Source: Gemmobacter lutimaris (lineage in GTDB: Bacteria; Pseudomonadota; Alphaproteobacteria; Rhodobacterales; Rhodobacteraceae). From it: a DNA stretch of 64,000 nucleotides. The stretch covers positions 124,001-188,000 of the forward strand of contig NZ_QXXQ01000002.1 in the NCBI RefSeq assembly GCF_003570715.1. The letters are read 5' to 3'. The position numbers and the translations under genes were made by a program. This document shows, piece after piece, positions 33,143 through 42,578 of the stretch (position 1 is its first letter; every line of letters begins with the position of its first letter). Below the pieces are notes generated by a model. The model was not told the DNA's origin. It was given only the letters and a program-made list of their open reading frames with translations, and ran no database searches.

Positions 33143-35001
33143 TCAGAGGTGCAGACGGAAGCGGGCGAAGCCTTCGGGCGTCAGGCCAAGCGCTTCGGGT
33201 CGCAGATGGGCGAGTTCGGCGAGATATGCGGTGGCTGAGGGGGCGGTGTCGTAGGTGACGCTGGTGTCGGGCATGGGGAGGAAGCTGAACGCTGGCAGCG
33301 AGGCCGGAACGCGGGGGTTGTCCGCAAGATGGCGCAGCACGATGTCACGAAGCGCGGCATGTCCGACATCGACCATCCGTTCGGGGCGCGCGCAGGTGTA
33401 GCCGCCACAGCCTGCCGCACGGTAATTGTTGGTGGCAAGGATGAATGCCTGATCGGGGTGGAGCGGCCGGCCATGGTGGCAAAGGTCGCGGATGCGCCGT
33501 GCGCCGGGATTGACCACGGTGCCGTCGCGGTCATGGCGCGCGGGCTGGCTCAGGTCGATGCGATAGCTGAGACCGGGGATCTGATCATGGTTGTAGCTGG
33601 GAAAATCGGCGTCGATCAGCGGGGTGTCACGGTCGCCCGGCGTGATCTGCCGATAGATCCCGACGGAATTTTCCAGCCAGTCGGCAAGCTCTGCCCCCGT
33701 CAGGCGCAGGGCGGCGATGGTGTTGGGAAAGACATAAAGATCGGCGATGTTGCGCAACAGAAGCGGTCCTGCCGGAATGTCGGTGTAATGGCCGGGGCCG
33801 CCGCGCCCGCCTGCCTTGAAGGGCGAAACGGCGGCAAGGACCGGCAGATCGGCCTCCGGTCGGCCGCGCAACTGCTGGCGCACATGATCGGCCTGCGCCT
33901 CTGCCACCACGGCGAGCGCGGCGCTTGGCAGGATCGTGGCGAAATAGCTGTGCAACGGTGTCCGGGTCTGTCCGGCGGGGCGACGGATCTGTGCCAGCGT
34001 TGCCGCGTGATCCTGCGCAATCGCCGTAGCAATGGCGGGATCGGGCGCTACCCCGACCGTATGGCGCAAACGGGCATGGCCGGTAACGACATGCCAGCGC
34101 TGCCGGGCATCCTGCGCAAGGTCAAGGTCGATCAGCCCCAGATGTGAGCCGTTGAAGCCGGGCAACACGACCGGCGTGCCAAACACCTGCCCGCGGTCAA
34201 GGTCCACCTCGGGGCGCCCGGCATAGCCCGGTCCGGGGAAGGGCAGGTGGCTGTGACCGGCCACGATGGCATCTATCCCCGGAATGCGGGCGAGGGCGGT
34301 TGTCGCATGTTCGGCATTTGCTCCGGCCTCGGCAGGCCCAAGCCCGGAATGCGACAGGGCCACGATGATTTCTGCCCCTGCGCTGCGCAGGACCGGCACC
34401 GCCACGGCGGCGCATTCCAGAATATCCTGCGCCGTGACGACGCCTTCCAGAAAGCCCCGGTCCCATTGCACGATCTGCGGCGGGACAAAGCCGATGACAC
34501 CGATTCGCACGGGATGGCGGCGACCGTCCGATCCGGTCAGCGCGCGCTCCAGCAGGCAGAAGGGCGGCAGCAGGCGCGCACCGGATGTTCGGGTCACATT
34601 CGCCGTGACAACCGGAAACCGGGCGGCCTCGATCACGCTTTCCAGCCGGTCGAGCCCGAAGTTGAATTCGTGATTGCCCAGCGTCGCCGCGTCATAGCCA
34701 AGGCAGTTCATCGCGGTGATGGCGGGATGCGGGCGGGTGGTGTCCTTCATGGCGAAATCGCCCAGCGGATTGCCCTGAAGGAAATCCCCGTTGTCGAACA
34801 AGAGGGCCTCCGGCACTTCGGCGCGGGCTTCGGCGATCAGGGCAGCAACATGATCCAGCCCCGCGCCGGGGGCGGCGCGATCCGTATGGTAGTCATACCC
34901 AGAAGGTGCGAATGCACATCGGTCGTGGCCAGAATGCGCAGGCGGGCGGTAACAGGGGCGGAAGGGGAGGTGCTTGCAGGCGCCGGGCGGGGTGCGGGCA
35001 T
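33143..35001 (-). pseudogene. cpdB: CpdB-type 2',3'-cyclic-nucleotide phosphodiesterase/nucleotidase, interrupted by a one-base frameshift
   Basis: The gene starts at 35001 (AGGAGA upstream) and reads MPAPRPAPASTS...LRILATTDVHSHLLG, with the first metal motif D-x-H. That frame then runs out at 34837. The rest (YDYHTDRAAPGAGLDHVAALI, DNGDFLQGN, LGNHEFNFGLD, AGHSHLPFPGPGYAGRP and the C-terminal nucleotidase domain, about 620 residues) is intact in the neighbouring frame. The join falls at the CCC/GGG run 34898-34900; one more G on the minus strand would restore a CpdB-like protein. No signal peptide is seen at the start. It may be a true lesion, phase variation or a sequencing error. Confidence 0.8.
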
Positions 35002-35211
35002 GTTTCTCCTGTCTTCTCCGCACGATAGATGCGCGGGGGATATGTTCTTCGCTCGGGCGCCATGGCATCTAATCGGCCGGGCTTCGGCTGTGTCAATGAT
35101 CTGTCCCCAAAATTTCCACTCTGGGTTGCGATTGCGGCACGGGGGCGATGCGGGTTTGCGTCGCGGTCCGGGCCGTGCCACAACGCCGGGGGCAGCGCGC
35201 GGGAGGATCGG

Positions 35212-36162
35212 ATGCGCCATTCGGAAAGCGTGACCTTCGGCGGCTCGGGTCTGGACCGCGCGGCGCATCTGCGCGGCGATTCCGAGGCGGTGGCCCGGCT
35301 GCGCGCGGGCGGTGGACAGGTGCTGGTGCTGTGGCGCGGCCGCATTCCGGTGGCGGATGCGGGCGGGCTGGTCTGGCTGGATGCCGATCATCCCTTGGTC
35401 GCGGATCTGCCGGCGCCGGTGTTTCTGGGGCTGGATGATGGGGTTACGCGCTTTGCCGTCGATCTTCCGGGCTGGGTGCCGGCCGAGGGCGCCCCAACCC
35501 CGGCTTTTCTGGACCAGAGCCGCATCCGGCATCCCCGGCTTGCCACCGATCAGGGATTCGCCGAACTGCGGGCCGAAATGACGCGGCTGACCGCGCGCGA
35601 GGCGGAACTGGCCGCAACGGCGCGGGCGATCATCGGCTGGCACGGATCGCACGGCTTTTGCGCGGCCTGCGGTGCGGCGACGGAAATGGTGAATGCGGGC
35701 TGGCAGCGTGCCTGCGGGCAATGCGGCGCGCAGCATTTTCCGCGCACCGATCCGGTGGTCATCATGCTGGTCACGCGCGGCAATCGCGCGCTGCTGGGCC
35801 GGTCGCCCGGCTGGCCCGAGGGGATGTATTCCTGTCTTGCGGGCTTCATGGAGCCGGGTGAGACGGTCGAAGCGGCGGTGCGCCGCGAGGTGGCCGAGGA
35901 AACCGGCATCCGAACCGGCGCCGTGCGCTATCTGGCCAGCCAGCCCTGGCCGTTTCCCGCCTCGCTGATGATCGGTTGCGCGGCCGAGGCGCTGAGCGAT
36001 ACCATCACGCTGGACCCTGCCGAACTGGAAGACGCGCTGTGGATCGGACGCGAGGAGTTGCTGGAGGCGATGGCGGGTCAACATCCGGTGGTGCGCCCGG
36101 CCCGCGAGGGCTCGATTGCGCATTTTCTGCTGTCAAACTGGCTTGCGGACAGGCTGCTTTAA
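35212..36162 (+). CDS. nudC: NADH pyrophosphatase (NudC)
   Basis: A 316-residue Nudix hydrolase. A zinc ribbon GFCAACGAATEM...RACGQCGAQHFPRTDP with four cysteines is followed by the Nudix box GFMEPGETVEAAVRREVAEETGI and the NudC tag SQPWPFPASLM. It cleaves NADH to NMNH and AMP and removes NAD caps from RNA. The ATG at 35212 is behind GGGAGGATCGG and gives the usual N-terminus; the longer frame to 35029 overlaps nothing recognisable. The gene is divergent from the broken nucleotidase gene. Confidence 0.93.
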   Translation: MRHSESVTFGGSGLDRAAHLRGDSEAVARLRAGGGQVLVLWRGRIPVADAGGLVWLDADHPLVADLPAPVFLGLDDGVTRFAVDLPGWVPAEGAPTPAFLDQSRIRHPRLATDQGFAELRAEMTRLTAREAELAATARAIIGWHGSHGFCAACGAATEMVNAGWQRACGQCGAQHFPRTDPVVIMLVTRGNRALLGRSPGWPEGMYSCLAGFMEPGETVEAAVRREVAEETGIRTGAVRYLASQPWPFPASLMIGCAAEALSDTITLDPAELEDALWIGREELLEAMAGQHPVVRPAREGSIAHFLLSNWLADRLL

Positions 36163-36224
36163 TCGGAAACTTACCAGCAACGGGGACAAGGGGACAAGCG
36201 GAAGCCCCGGAGAGGCAGGATCGC

Positions 36225-36692
36225 ATGAAGCTGACGACACGCGAGGACATCGAGGCGCCGCTGGATTTTGTCTATGGCGCCTTTGCCGATACGGGGCATT
36301 GGGAACGGTCCGCCATGCGCCGGGGCGCGGATGTCGTGCGATCAGACCGGATTCAGGGCTTTGCACCCGGCATGGTGTGGAATGTCAGCTTCGTCTACCG
36401 CAGCCGCCCGCGCCGTGCGGCTGTGAAGCTGGTTTCGGTGGACGAACCGAACAATCTGGGCTTCCAGATCATCGCATCAAGCTTTGACGCCCATGTCACA
36501 CTGGACTTCGTGGAACTGTCGTCGCGCCGGACCCGAGTCACGATCACATCCGAGGTGAAACCCCGCACGCTTGCCGCGCGGGTTTTCGTGCAGTCGATGA
36601 AACTTGCGCGCAACAAGGTCGAGCGCAAGTATGAGGCGCGGATCGGCCTGATCTGCAACGACATCGAAGAACGCTACCGCACCCGCCGCTGA
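36225..36692 (+). CDS. SRPBCC/polyketide-cyclase-like protein
   Basis: A 155-residue START/SRPBCC-fold protein: KLTTREDIEAPLDFVYGAFADTGHWERSAMRRGADV, FAPGMVWNVSFVYRSRPR and HVTLDFVELSSRRTRVTITSEVKPRTLAARVFVQSMKLARNKVERKY. The fold binds hydrophobic ligands; the function of this widespread Rhodobacteraceae group is not known. It begins 62 bases after nudC on the same strand with GGCAGGA upstream, so it may be co-transcribed. Confidence 0.78.
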   Translation: MKLTTREDIEAPLDFVYGAFADTGHWERSAMRRGADVVRSDRIQGFAPGMVWNVSFVYRSRPRRAAVKLVSVDEPNNLGFQIIASSFDAHVTLDFVELSSRRTRVTITSEVKPRTLAARVFVQSMKLARNKVERKYEARIGLICNDIEERYRTRR

Positions 36693-36727
36693 GGCGCGGG
36701 CCGCGCGCTGCGACCCGGACCCGCCAG

Positions 36728-37558
36728 TCAGTCGCGGCTTCTGTCCGCCGGGTAGACGCCCAGAATATTCATGTGCGACGTGAAATAGCGCAGTTCGTCC
36801 AGCGCGCGGGCGACATGGGCGTCTTCAGGATGCCCTTCGATGTCGGCATAGAATTCCGTCGCGGTGAAGCTGCCGCCAACCATATAGCTTTCCAGCTTGG
36901 TCATGTTGACGCCGTTGGTGGCAAAGCCGCCCATCGCCTTGTAAAGCGCGGCGGGAATGTTGCGGACGCGGAAGGTGAAGGTGGTGATCATCCGCGCGGC
37001 GCGGCGGCTGTGATCGGGGGTGCGGCTCATCACGAGGAAACGGGTGGTGTTGTTGGCCTGATCCTCGATATGGCGGGCCAGCACGTCCAGCCCGTAGATC
37101 TCGGCAGCCAGCTCGCTGGCCAGCGCGGCACGGGCGGGGTTGCCTGCCTCGGCCACCTCGCGGGCGGCGCGGGCATTGTCGCTGCTGACGACGCCCCGGA
37201 TCCCGTGTTCGCGCAGGAACAGCGCGCATTGCGGCAGGATCACCACATGGCCATGCGCCTCGCGCACATCCCCCAGCTTCGCACCCTTCACGCCCAGAAG
37301 GTTGACATGCACGCGCACGAAGGCCTCGTCCACGATGTGCAGCCCGGCCTTGGGCAACAGACTATGCACATCGGCGACGCGGCCATAGGTGGAGTTTTCC
37401 ACCGCCAGCATCCCCAGATCCACCTCGCCCGAGCGCGTCATCTCCACCACATCCTCGAAAGTGGTGCAGGGGACAGGGGTGAATCCGGGTCGTGCCTGTG
37501 CGCAGGCCTGATGCGAATAGGCGCCCAGTTCGCCCTGAAAAGCGATACGTCCGGTCAT
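36728..37558 (-). CDS. pheA: Prephenate dehydratase
   Basis: A 276-residue monofunctional enzyme that turns prephenate into phenylpyruvate for phenylalanine synthesis. The PDT domain shows IAFQGELGAYSHQA, AVENSTYGRVADVHSLL, and NNTTRFLVMSR with the catalytic Thr-Arg-Phe. A C-terminal ACT domain (TTFTFRVRNIPAALYKAMGGFATNGVNMTKLESYMVGG) provides feedback control by Phe. The start at 37558 follows AGGAAGGAAA; frame upstream to 37591 is not conserved. It is divergent from the cytochrome gene. Confidence 0.93.
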   Translation of the reverse strand: MTGRIAFQGELGAYSHQACAQARPGFTPVPCTTFEDVVEMTRSGEVDLGMLAVENSTYGRVADVHSLLPKAGLHIVDEAFVRVHVNLLGVKGAKLGDVREAHGHVVILPQCALFLREHGIRGVVSSDNARAAREVAEAGNPARAALASELAAEIYGLDVLARHIEDQANNTTRFLVMSRTPDHSRRAARMITTFTFRVRNIPAALYKAMGGFATNGVNMTKLESYMVGGSFTATEFYADIEGHPEDAHVARALDELRYFTSHMNILGVYPADRSRD

Positions 37559-37691
37559 GTCTGCTTTCCTTCCTGCCCCTTGCGTGGTCAAATCGCCGCA
37601 TTTGCGGGGCCGGAGGTGCTACTACACCTTGAAACCTCTGCGGGGAAGCGGATAGAAGCCCCCTCAGCTTCATGCCAAAACGGGACGCGAC

Positions 37692-38219
37692 ATGTTCGAC
37701 ACGATGACTTTCACGAAGGTGCTGGGTGCGGTCTGCGGGTCGCTTCTCGTGTTCCTTCTGGGCAACTGGGCTGCCACGGCGCTGTATTCGATGGAAGGCG
37801 GTCATGGCGAAGGCGAAGAATCGCAAAGCTATGTGATCGAGGTTGCCGATGCCGGCGGCGCGGGTGACGCAGGCGCCGAGGCTGGTCCCTCGTGGGAAGA
37901 AGTCTATGCCGCCGCCGATCCGGCCAAGGGCGAGAAGGTTTTTGCCAAGTGCAAGGCCTGCCACAAGGTCGATGGCACCAACAGCACCGGCCCGCATCTG
38001 GATGGTGTCGTGAACCGTGCGAAAGCCTCGGTCGATGGCTTCGGTTACTCGGACGCGCTGAAGGCCATGGCGAGCGACAGCTGGACCCCCGAAAATCTGG
38101 AAAAGTTCCTGACCAACCCGAAAGGCTATGCACCGGGCACCAAGATGTCCTTCGCCGGTCTGCCGAAGATCGACGACCGCGCGAACCTGATCGCATGGCT
38201 GGCGACTGCGCATCCGTGA
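37692..38219 (+). CDS. Membrane-anchored class I cytochrome c (cytochrome c-y/c552-like)
   Basis: A 175-residue cytochrome. An N-terminal uncleaved anchor ([25 protein letters not shown]) is followed by a flexible acidic Gly/Ala-rich tether (about 37-70) and a single-heme domain with [10 protein letters not shown] (CxxCH), SSTGPHL-like N-S-T-G-P and the axial Met in PGTKMSFAG. Such anchored cytochromes carry electrons from the bc1 complex to terminal oxidases in Rhodobacter and Paracoccus, here possibly the cbb3 oxidase encoded 12 kb away. A terminator follows directly. Confidence 0.9.
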   Translation: MFDTMTFTKVLGAVCGSLLVFLLGNWAATALYSMEGGHGEGEESQSYVIEVADAGGAGDAGAEAGPSWEEVYAAADPAKGEKVFAKCKACHKVDGTNSTGPHLDGVVNRAKASVDGFGYSDALKAMASDSWTPENLEKFLTNPKGYAPGTKMSFAGLPKIDDRANLIAWLATAHP

Positions 38220-38244
38220 TCCTGCGCTTCTTGCGCAATGCTCG

Positions 38245-38270
38245 GGCCACCCCTCGCGGGTGGCCTTTTC
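38245..38270 (+). terminator. Terminator of the cytochrome c gene
   Basis: Arms GGCCACCC and GGGTGGCC around CTCGC, followed by TTTTC, 26 bases behind the stop codon. Confidence 0.88.
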
Positions 38271-38288
38271 GTTTGCGGCATTCACGAT

Positions 38289-38326
38289 GGATAACGCAAA
38301 CGCGCCCCGGATAACGTAAACGCGCC
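38289..38326. repeat. Two 18-bp direct repeats in the yejA promoter region
   Basis: GGATAACGCAAACGCGCC at 38289-38306 and the same with one change (T for C) at 38309-38326. The period is 20 bases, about two turns of the helix, and they lie 70-105 bases ahead of yejA. This suggests a binding site for a regulator acting in tandem on one DNA face. Confidence 0.75.
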
Positions 38327-38393
38327 TTGAGGGCAGGGGAATTTCCGCTACTCTCGACCCAAACGCACGCCAAGAAGGCCGCAGGAGAGTTTC

Positions 38394-40301
38394 ATGCCGC
38401 ACCGCACCGCCCGCACGACCCGCCGCAAGTTTCACCCGATGCGGGTGATCGGGCCGGGGTTGCTGGTGGCTGTCACGGTGGCACCCGCACTGGCCGAGGA
38501 AAAGGTGATCCGGGCGCATGGCATCTCGACCTTCGGGGATCTGAAATACCCGGCCGATTTCGCGCATTTCGACTATGTGAACCCCGACGCGCCCAAGGGC
38601 GGCACCATGAGCTTTCGCGGCACCGGCGCCAGTTCGACCTTCAACAGCCTGAACCCCTTCATTCTGAAGGGAGAGCCGGCGCAGGGGCTGGGGCTGCTGT
38701 ATGACAGCCTGATGAGCGGCTCGCCCGATGAACCGGACGCCTCTTACGGGTTGGTGGCCTCCAGCATCGAATACCCCGAGGATCGGTCGTGGGTCATTTT
38801 CAACATGCGGCCCGAGGCGACGTTCTCGGATGGGGAGCCAGTCACGGCGGCGGATGTCGTGTTCAGCTACGAGGTGCTTTTGGACAAGGGCGCGCCCAGC
38901 TACAAGGTTGCCCTGAAGGACATCGAAAAGGTCGAGGCGCTGGACCCGCATCGCGTGAAGTTCACCTTCCGGCCCGGCGTCTCTACCCGTGATCTGCCTG
39001 CGCTGGCGGGCGGTCTGTCGATCCTGCCGAAGCATTACTACGACAAGGTTGATTTTACGGAATCGACACTGGTGCCGCCGGTCGGATCGGGACAGTTCGT
39101 GGTGAAGGATGTAAAGCCCGGCCGGTCGATCACCTATTGCCGCAACCCTGATTACTGGGGGGCCGATCTGCCGGTGAACATCGGCGGCGCGAATTTCGAC
39201 TGTTATACCTATGAGTATTACGCCGATACCACGGCGGCCTTCGAGGCGTTCAAATCCGGTGGCTATCTGTTGCAGCAAGAGTTTTCCTCGCTGATCTGGG
39301 CCACGGCCTATGATTTTCCGGCGCTGAAGAAGGGCTGGGTGAAGCGCGAGGAACTGGCCGACAACAACCCTTCGGGCACGCAGGGGTTCTGGTTCAACCT
39401 GCGGCGCGAGAAATTCGCCGATCCGCGGGTGCGGCAGGCGCTGGGCATGATGTTCAACTTCGAATGGTCGAACCAGACGCTGTTCTTCGATCTTTACAAA
39501 CGCACCGACAGCTTCTTTGAAAACTCGCCGCTGCAAGCCGAGGGCCTGCCAGAGGGCGAGGAGCTTGCGGTGCTGGAACAGTTCCGCGACCGGCTGCCGC
39601 CTGAAATCTTTACCGAACCGGCCTATGAACCCCCGGTTTACGAGGCGACAGACCCCGCGACCGGAAAGCTGCGCCAGCTCGATCGCAAGATCCTGCGTCA
39701 GGCCTCGGCGCTGATGGACGAAGCGGGCTGGAAAGTGGGTGAGGGTGGCTTGCGCCGCAATGACAAGGGGCAGGTGTTCACGCTGGAGTTCATCGAGGAC
39801 CAGCCCTCGTTCGACCGCGTGCTGAATCCCTATATCGCCAACCTCAAGGCGCTGGGCATCGACGCGCGGCTGACCCATATCGACGCAGCCCAGATGCAGC
39901 AGCGGCAAGAGGATTTCGAATACGACCTGATCAGCGGCCGTTTCGTGATGTCGCAAACCCCGTCGGTCGAATTGCGGCAGTTCTTCACCACTGAATCCGC
40001 CGATGCCAAGGGCTCGGCCAATCTCAGCGGGGTTGCCGATCCGGTGCTGGATGAACTGGTCGAACTGGTCATCGCCTCCAAAACGCGCGAGGAGCTGACA
40101 GTGCGCGCCAAGGCGCTGGACCGGGTGCTGCGGTTCAAGCAGATCTGGGTGCCGAACTGGTATAGCGGCAAGTATCTGGTCGCTTATTGGGATGTCTTCG
40201 GCCGCCCGCCGGAACAGCCGCCCTATTCGCGCGGCGACGGGTTGTGGTGGATGGACGAAGCGAAGCTGGGCGTGATGAAGGCTCAGGGGGCGCTGCGCTG
40301 A
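38394..40301 (+). CDS. yejA: Peptide ABC transporter substrate-binding protein (YejA-like)
   Basis: A 635-residue family-5 extracellular solute-binding protein. The N-terminus [29 protein letters not shown] is a signal peptide with a twin-arginine-like RRKF. The mature part has [81 protein letters not shown] and [27 protein letters not shown], typical of YejA. In E. coli the YejABEF system imports microcin C and other peptides. GCAGGAG precedes the ATG. It heads the yejABEF operon. Confidence 0.92.
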   Translation: MPHRTARTTRRKFHPMRVIGPGLLVAVTVAPALAEEKVIRAHGISTFGDLKYPADFAHFDYVNPDAPKGGTMSFRGTGASSTFNSLNPFILKGEPAQGLGLLYDSLMSGSPDEPDASYGLVASSIEYPEDRSWVIFNMRPEATFSDGEPVTAADVVFSYEVLLDKGAPSYKVALKDIEKVEALDPHRVKFTFRPGVSTRDLPALAGGLSILPKHYYDKVDFTESTLVPPVGSGQFVVKDVKPGRSITYCRNPDYWGADLPVNIGGANFDCYTYEYYADTTAAFEAFKSGGYLLQQEFSSLIWATAYDFPALKKGWVKREELADNNPSGTQGFWFNLRREKFADPRVRQALGMMFNFEWSNQTLFFDLYKRTDSFFENSPLQAEGLPEGEELAVLEQFRDRLPPEIFTEPAYEPPVYEATDPATGKLRQLDRKILRQASALMDEAGWKVGEGGLRRNDKGQVFTLEFIEDQPSFDRVLNPYIANLKALGIDARLTHIDAAQMQQRQEDFEYDLISGRFVMSQTPSVELRQFFTTESADAKGSANLSGVADPVLDELVELVIASKTREELTVRAKALDRVLRFKQIWVPNWYSGKYLVAYWDVFGRPPEQPPYSRGDGLWWMDEAKLGVMKAQGALR

Positions 40302-40302
40302 C

Positions 40303-41469
40303 ATGGGCGCCTATCTGCTGCGCAGGCTTCTGCTGATCATTCCGACATTGCTCGGGATCATGGTCATCAATTTCGTGTTGACTCAATTCGTGCCTGGCGG
40401 GCCTGTGGAACAGGTTCTGGCCCGGCTGGATGGCGCGGGCGATGCGTTCCAGTCGATTTCCGGCGGGGGCGGCGATGCCGGGTCGGGCGGGGCACCCGCG
40501 ACGGGCGCGGGCAACGATTCCGGCTATATCGGCGCGCGCGGTCTGCCCGCCGATTTCATCGACGATCTGGAGGCGCAATTCGGCTTTGCCCGTATCATCT
40601 GCGCCGAGGGTTATACCGGCCCGGTCAGCACCCGCGCGCCGGAATGCCACAAGGAGCCTATCCCTCTGCTGGAACGCTTTGGAATCATGATGGGCAATTA
40701 CCTGCGCTTCGATTTCGGCGAAAGCTACTTCCGGTCGATCAGCGTCACCGATCTGGTGCTGGAAAAGATGCCGGTCTCGATCACGCTGGGCCTGTGGTCC
40801 ACGCTGATTGCCTATGTGATTTCCATTCCGCTGGGAATCCGCAAGGCGGTGCGCGACGGGTCTGCTTTCGACACCTGGACCTCGGCCATGATCATCGTGG
40901 GCTATGCGATTCCGGGCTTCCTTTTCGCTATCCTGCTGCTGGTGCTGTTCGCGGGCGGCTCTTACTGGCAGTGGTTTCCGCTCAGGGGCCTCACCTCGGA
41001 CGGCTGGAGCCAGATGAGCCTCTGGGGCAAGATCACGGATTACCTGTGGCATATCGTGCTGCCCGTCACCGCCTCTACCATCTCCAGCTTCGCCACGCTG
41101 ACGCTGCTGACGAAGAACAGCTTTCTGGATGAAATCCGCAAGCAATATGTGATGACGGCGCGGGCCAAGGGGCTGACCGAAAGCCGGGTGCTGTATGGCC
41201 ATGTGTTCCGCAATGCCATGCTGATCGTCATTGCGGGTTTTCCGGCGGTGTTCATCAGCGTGTTCTTCGGCGGGTCCATCATCATCGAGACGATCTTCTC
41301 GCTGGATGGTCTGGGCCGACTGGGGTTCGAGGCGGCGGTGAACCGCGACTACCCGGTGCTGTTCGGGACGCTGTTCATCTTCGGGCTGATGGGGTTGGTC
41401 GTCGGGATCATTTCCGACATGACCTATGTGCTGGTCGATCCGCGCATTGATTTCGAGCGGAGGGGCTGA
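40303..41469 (+). CDS. yejB: Peptide ABC transporter permease (YejB-like)
   Basis: A 388-residue DppB-type permease: [38 protein letters not shown] at the start, a long periplasmic insertion (about 45-125, Gly-rich with two cysteines) found in YejB, and the cytoplasmic coupling loop [35 protein letters not shown]. It starts 1 base after the yejA stop and pairs with YejE in the membrane. Confidence 0.92.
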   Translation: MGAYLLRRLLLIIPTLLGIMVINFVLTQFVPGGPVEQVLARLDGAGDAFQSISGGGGDAGSGGAPATGAGNDSGYIGARGLPADFIDDLEAQFGFARIICAEGYTGPVSTRAPECHKEPIPLLERFGIMMGNYLRFDFGESYFRSISVTDLVLEKMPVSITLGLWSTLIAYVISIPLGIRKAVRDGSAFDTWTSAMIIVGYAIPGFLFAILLLVLFAGGSYWQWFPLRGLTSDGWSQMSLWGKITDYLWHIVLPVTASTISSFATLTLLTKNSFLDEIRKQYVMTARAKGLTESRVLYGHVFRNAMLIVIAGFPAVFISVFFGGSIIIETIFSLDGLGRLGFEAAVNRDYPVLFGTLFIFGLMGLVVGIISDMTYVLVDPRIDFERRG

Positions 41470-41471
41470 CC

Positions 41472-42578
41472 ATGGCGCTTTCGCCGCTGAACCAGCGCCG
41501 CTGGCGCAATTTCAAGGCCAATCGCCGGGCCTTCTGGTCGCTGTGGATCTTTGCCGTGCTGTTCGGCCTGTCGCTTGGGGCCGAGCTGATCGCCAATGAC
41601 AAGCCGCTGCTGGTCAGCTTCAAGGGGGAATATTACACGCCCTTCCTGCAGTTCTATCCCGAAACAGCCTTTGGCGGCGACTTTCAGACCGAGGCAGCTT
41701 ACCGCGACCCCGAGGTGCAATGCCTGATCGTCGCGCAGGGGGCGGAGGCCTGCTGGGACGATCCGCAAGGGGTGATCGCACAGGCCAAGACGGGTGCGGT
41801 CGATGGCCAGCCGGTGGTGCCCGGCTGGATCCTCTGGGCGCCGATTCCCTACAGCTACAACACGATCAACGATCTGGGCGGCGCTGCGCCCTCGGCCCCG
41901 GATGCGCAGCACTGGCTGGGCACCGACGATACCGCGCGCGATGTGCTGGCGCGGGTGATCTACGGCTTCCGCCTGTCGATCAGCTTTGCGCTGATCGTGA
42001 CTGCGCTGACCAGTATCATCGGCATCGCGGCGGGCGCGGTGCAGGGCTATTTTGGTGGCTGGGTTGATCTGACCTTCCAGCGCGTGATTGAAATCTGGGG
42101 CGCCACGCCCTCGCTTTACATCATCATCATTGTCGGCGCGATCTGGCAGATGAGCTTCTGGCTGCTGATCGGGCTGATGGTGCTGTTCGGCTGGACCTCG
42201 CTGATCGGCGTGGTGCGGGCTGAATTCCTGCGGGCGCGCAACTTCGAATATGTCCGCGCCGCGCGGGCGCTGGGCGTGCCAGACCGGGTGATCATGGTGC
42301 GCCATGTGCTGCCCAATGCCATGGTGGCCACGCTGACTATGCTTCCCTTCCTTGTCACCGGCACCATCGGCACGCTGGCGGCGCTGGATTTCCTCGGCTT
42401 TGGCCTGCCTGCCTCGGCGCCCTCGCTGGGCGAGTTGACGCAACAGGCCAAGGACAATCTGCAAGCACCTTGGCTTGCCTTTACCGCCTTCACCACCTTC
42501 GCGCTGATGCTGTCGCTGCTGGTTTTCATCTTTGAAGGCGTGCGCGATGCTTTCGACCCCAGAAAGACCTTCCGATGA
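41472..42578 (+). CDS. yejE: Peptide ABC transporter permease (YejE-like)
   Basis: A 368-residue DppC-type permease. The N-terminus NQRRWRNFKANRRAFWSLWIFAVLFGLSLGAELIANDKPLL is the YejE hallmark; then QHWLGTDDTARDVLARVIYGFRLSI and the coupling loop FLRARNFEYVRAARALGVPDRVIMVRHVLPNAM. It lies 2 bases behind yejB, and its stop overlaps the yejF start (ATGA). Confidence 0.92.
   Translation: MALSPLNQRRWRNFKANRRAFWSLWIFAVLFGLSLGAELIANDKPLLVSFKGEYYTPFLQFYPETAFGGDFQTEAAYRDPEVQCLIVAQGAEACWDDPQGVIAQAKTGAVDGQPVVPGWILWAPIPYSYNTINDLGGAAPSAPDAQHWLGTDDTARDVLARVIYGFRLSISFALIVTALTSIIGIAAGAVQGYFGGWVDLTFQRVIEIWGATPSLYIIIIVGAIWQMSFWLLIGLMVLFGWTSLIGVVRAEFLRARNFEYVRAARALGVPDRVIMVRHVLPNAMVATLTMLPFLVTGTIGTLAALDFLGFGLPASAPSLGELTQQAKDNLQAPWLAFTAFTTFALMLSLLVFIFEGVRDAFDPRKTFR

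Noticed and set aside
35029-35211. N-terminal extension of NudC
   Set aside because: The stretch is not NudC-like and a good GGGAGGATCGG site stands directly ahead of the ATG at 35212.
37362-40304. A 980-codon open frame on the strand opposite pheA, the cytochrome and yejA
   Set aside because: It runs antisense through three clearly recognised genes and has low-complexity Arg/Gly/His-rich composition, the usual shadow frame of GC-rich genes.
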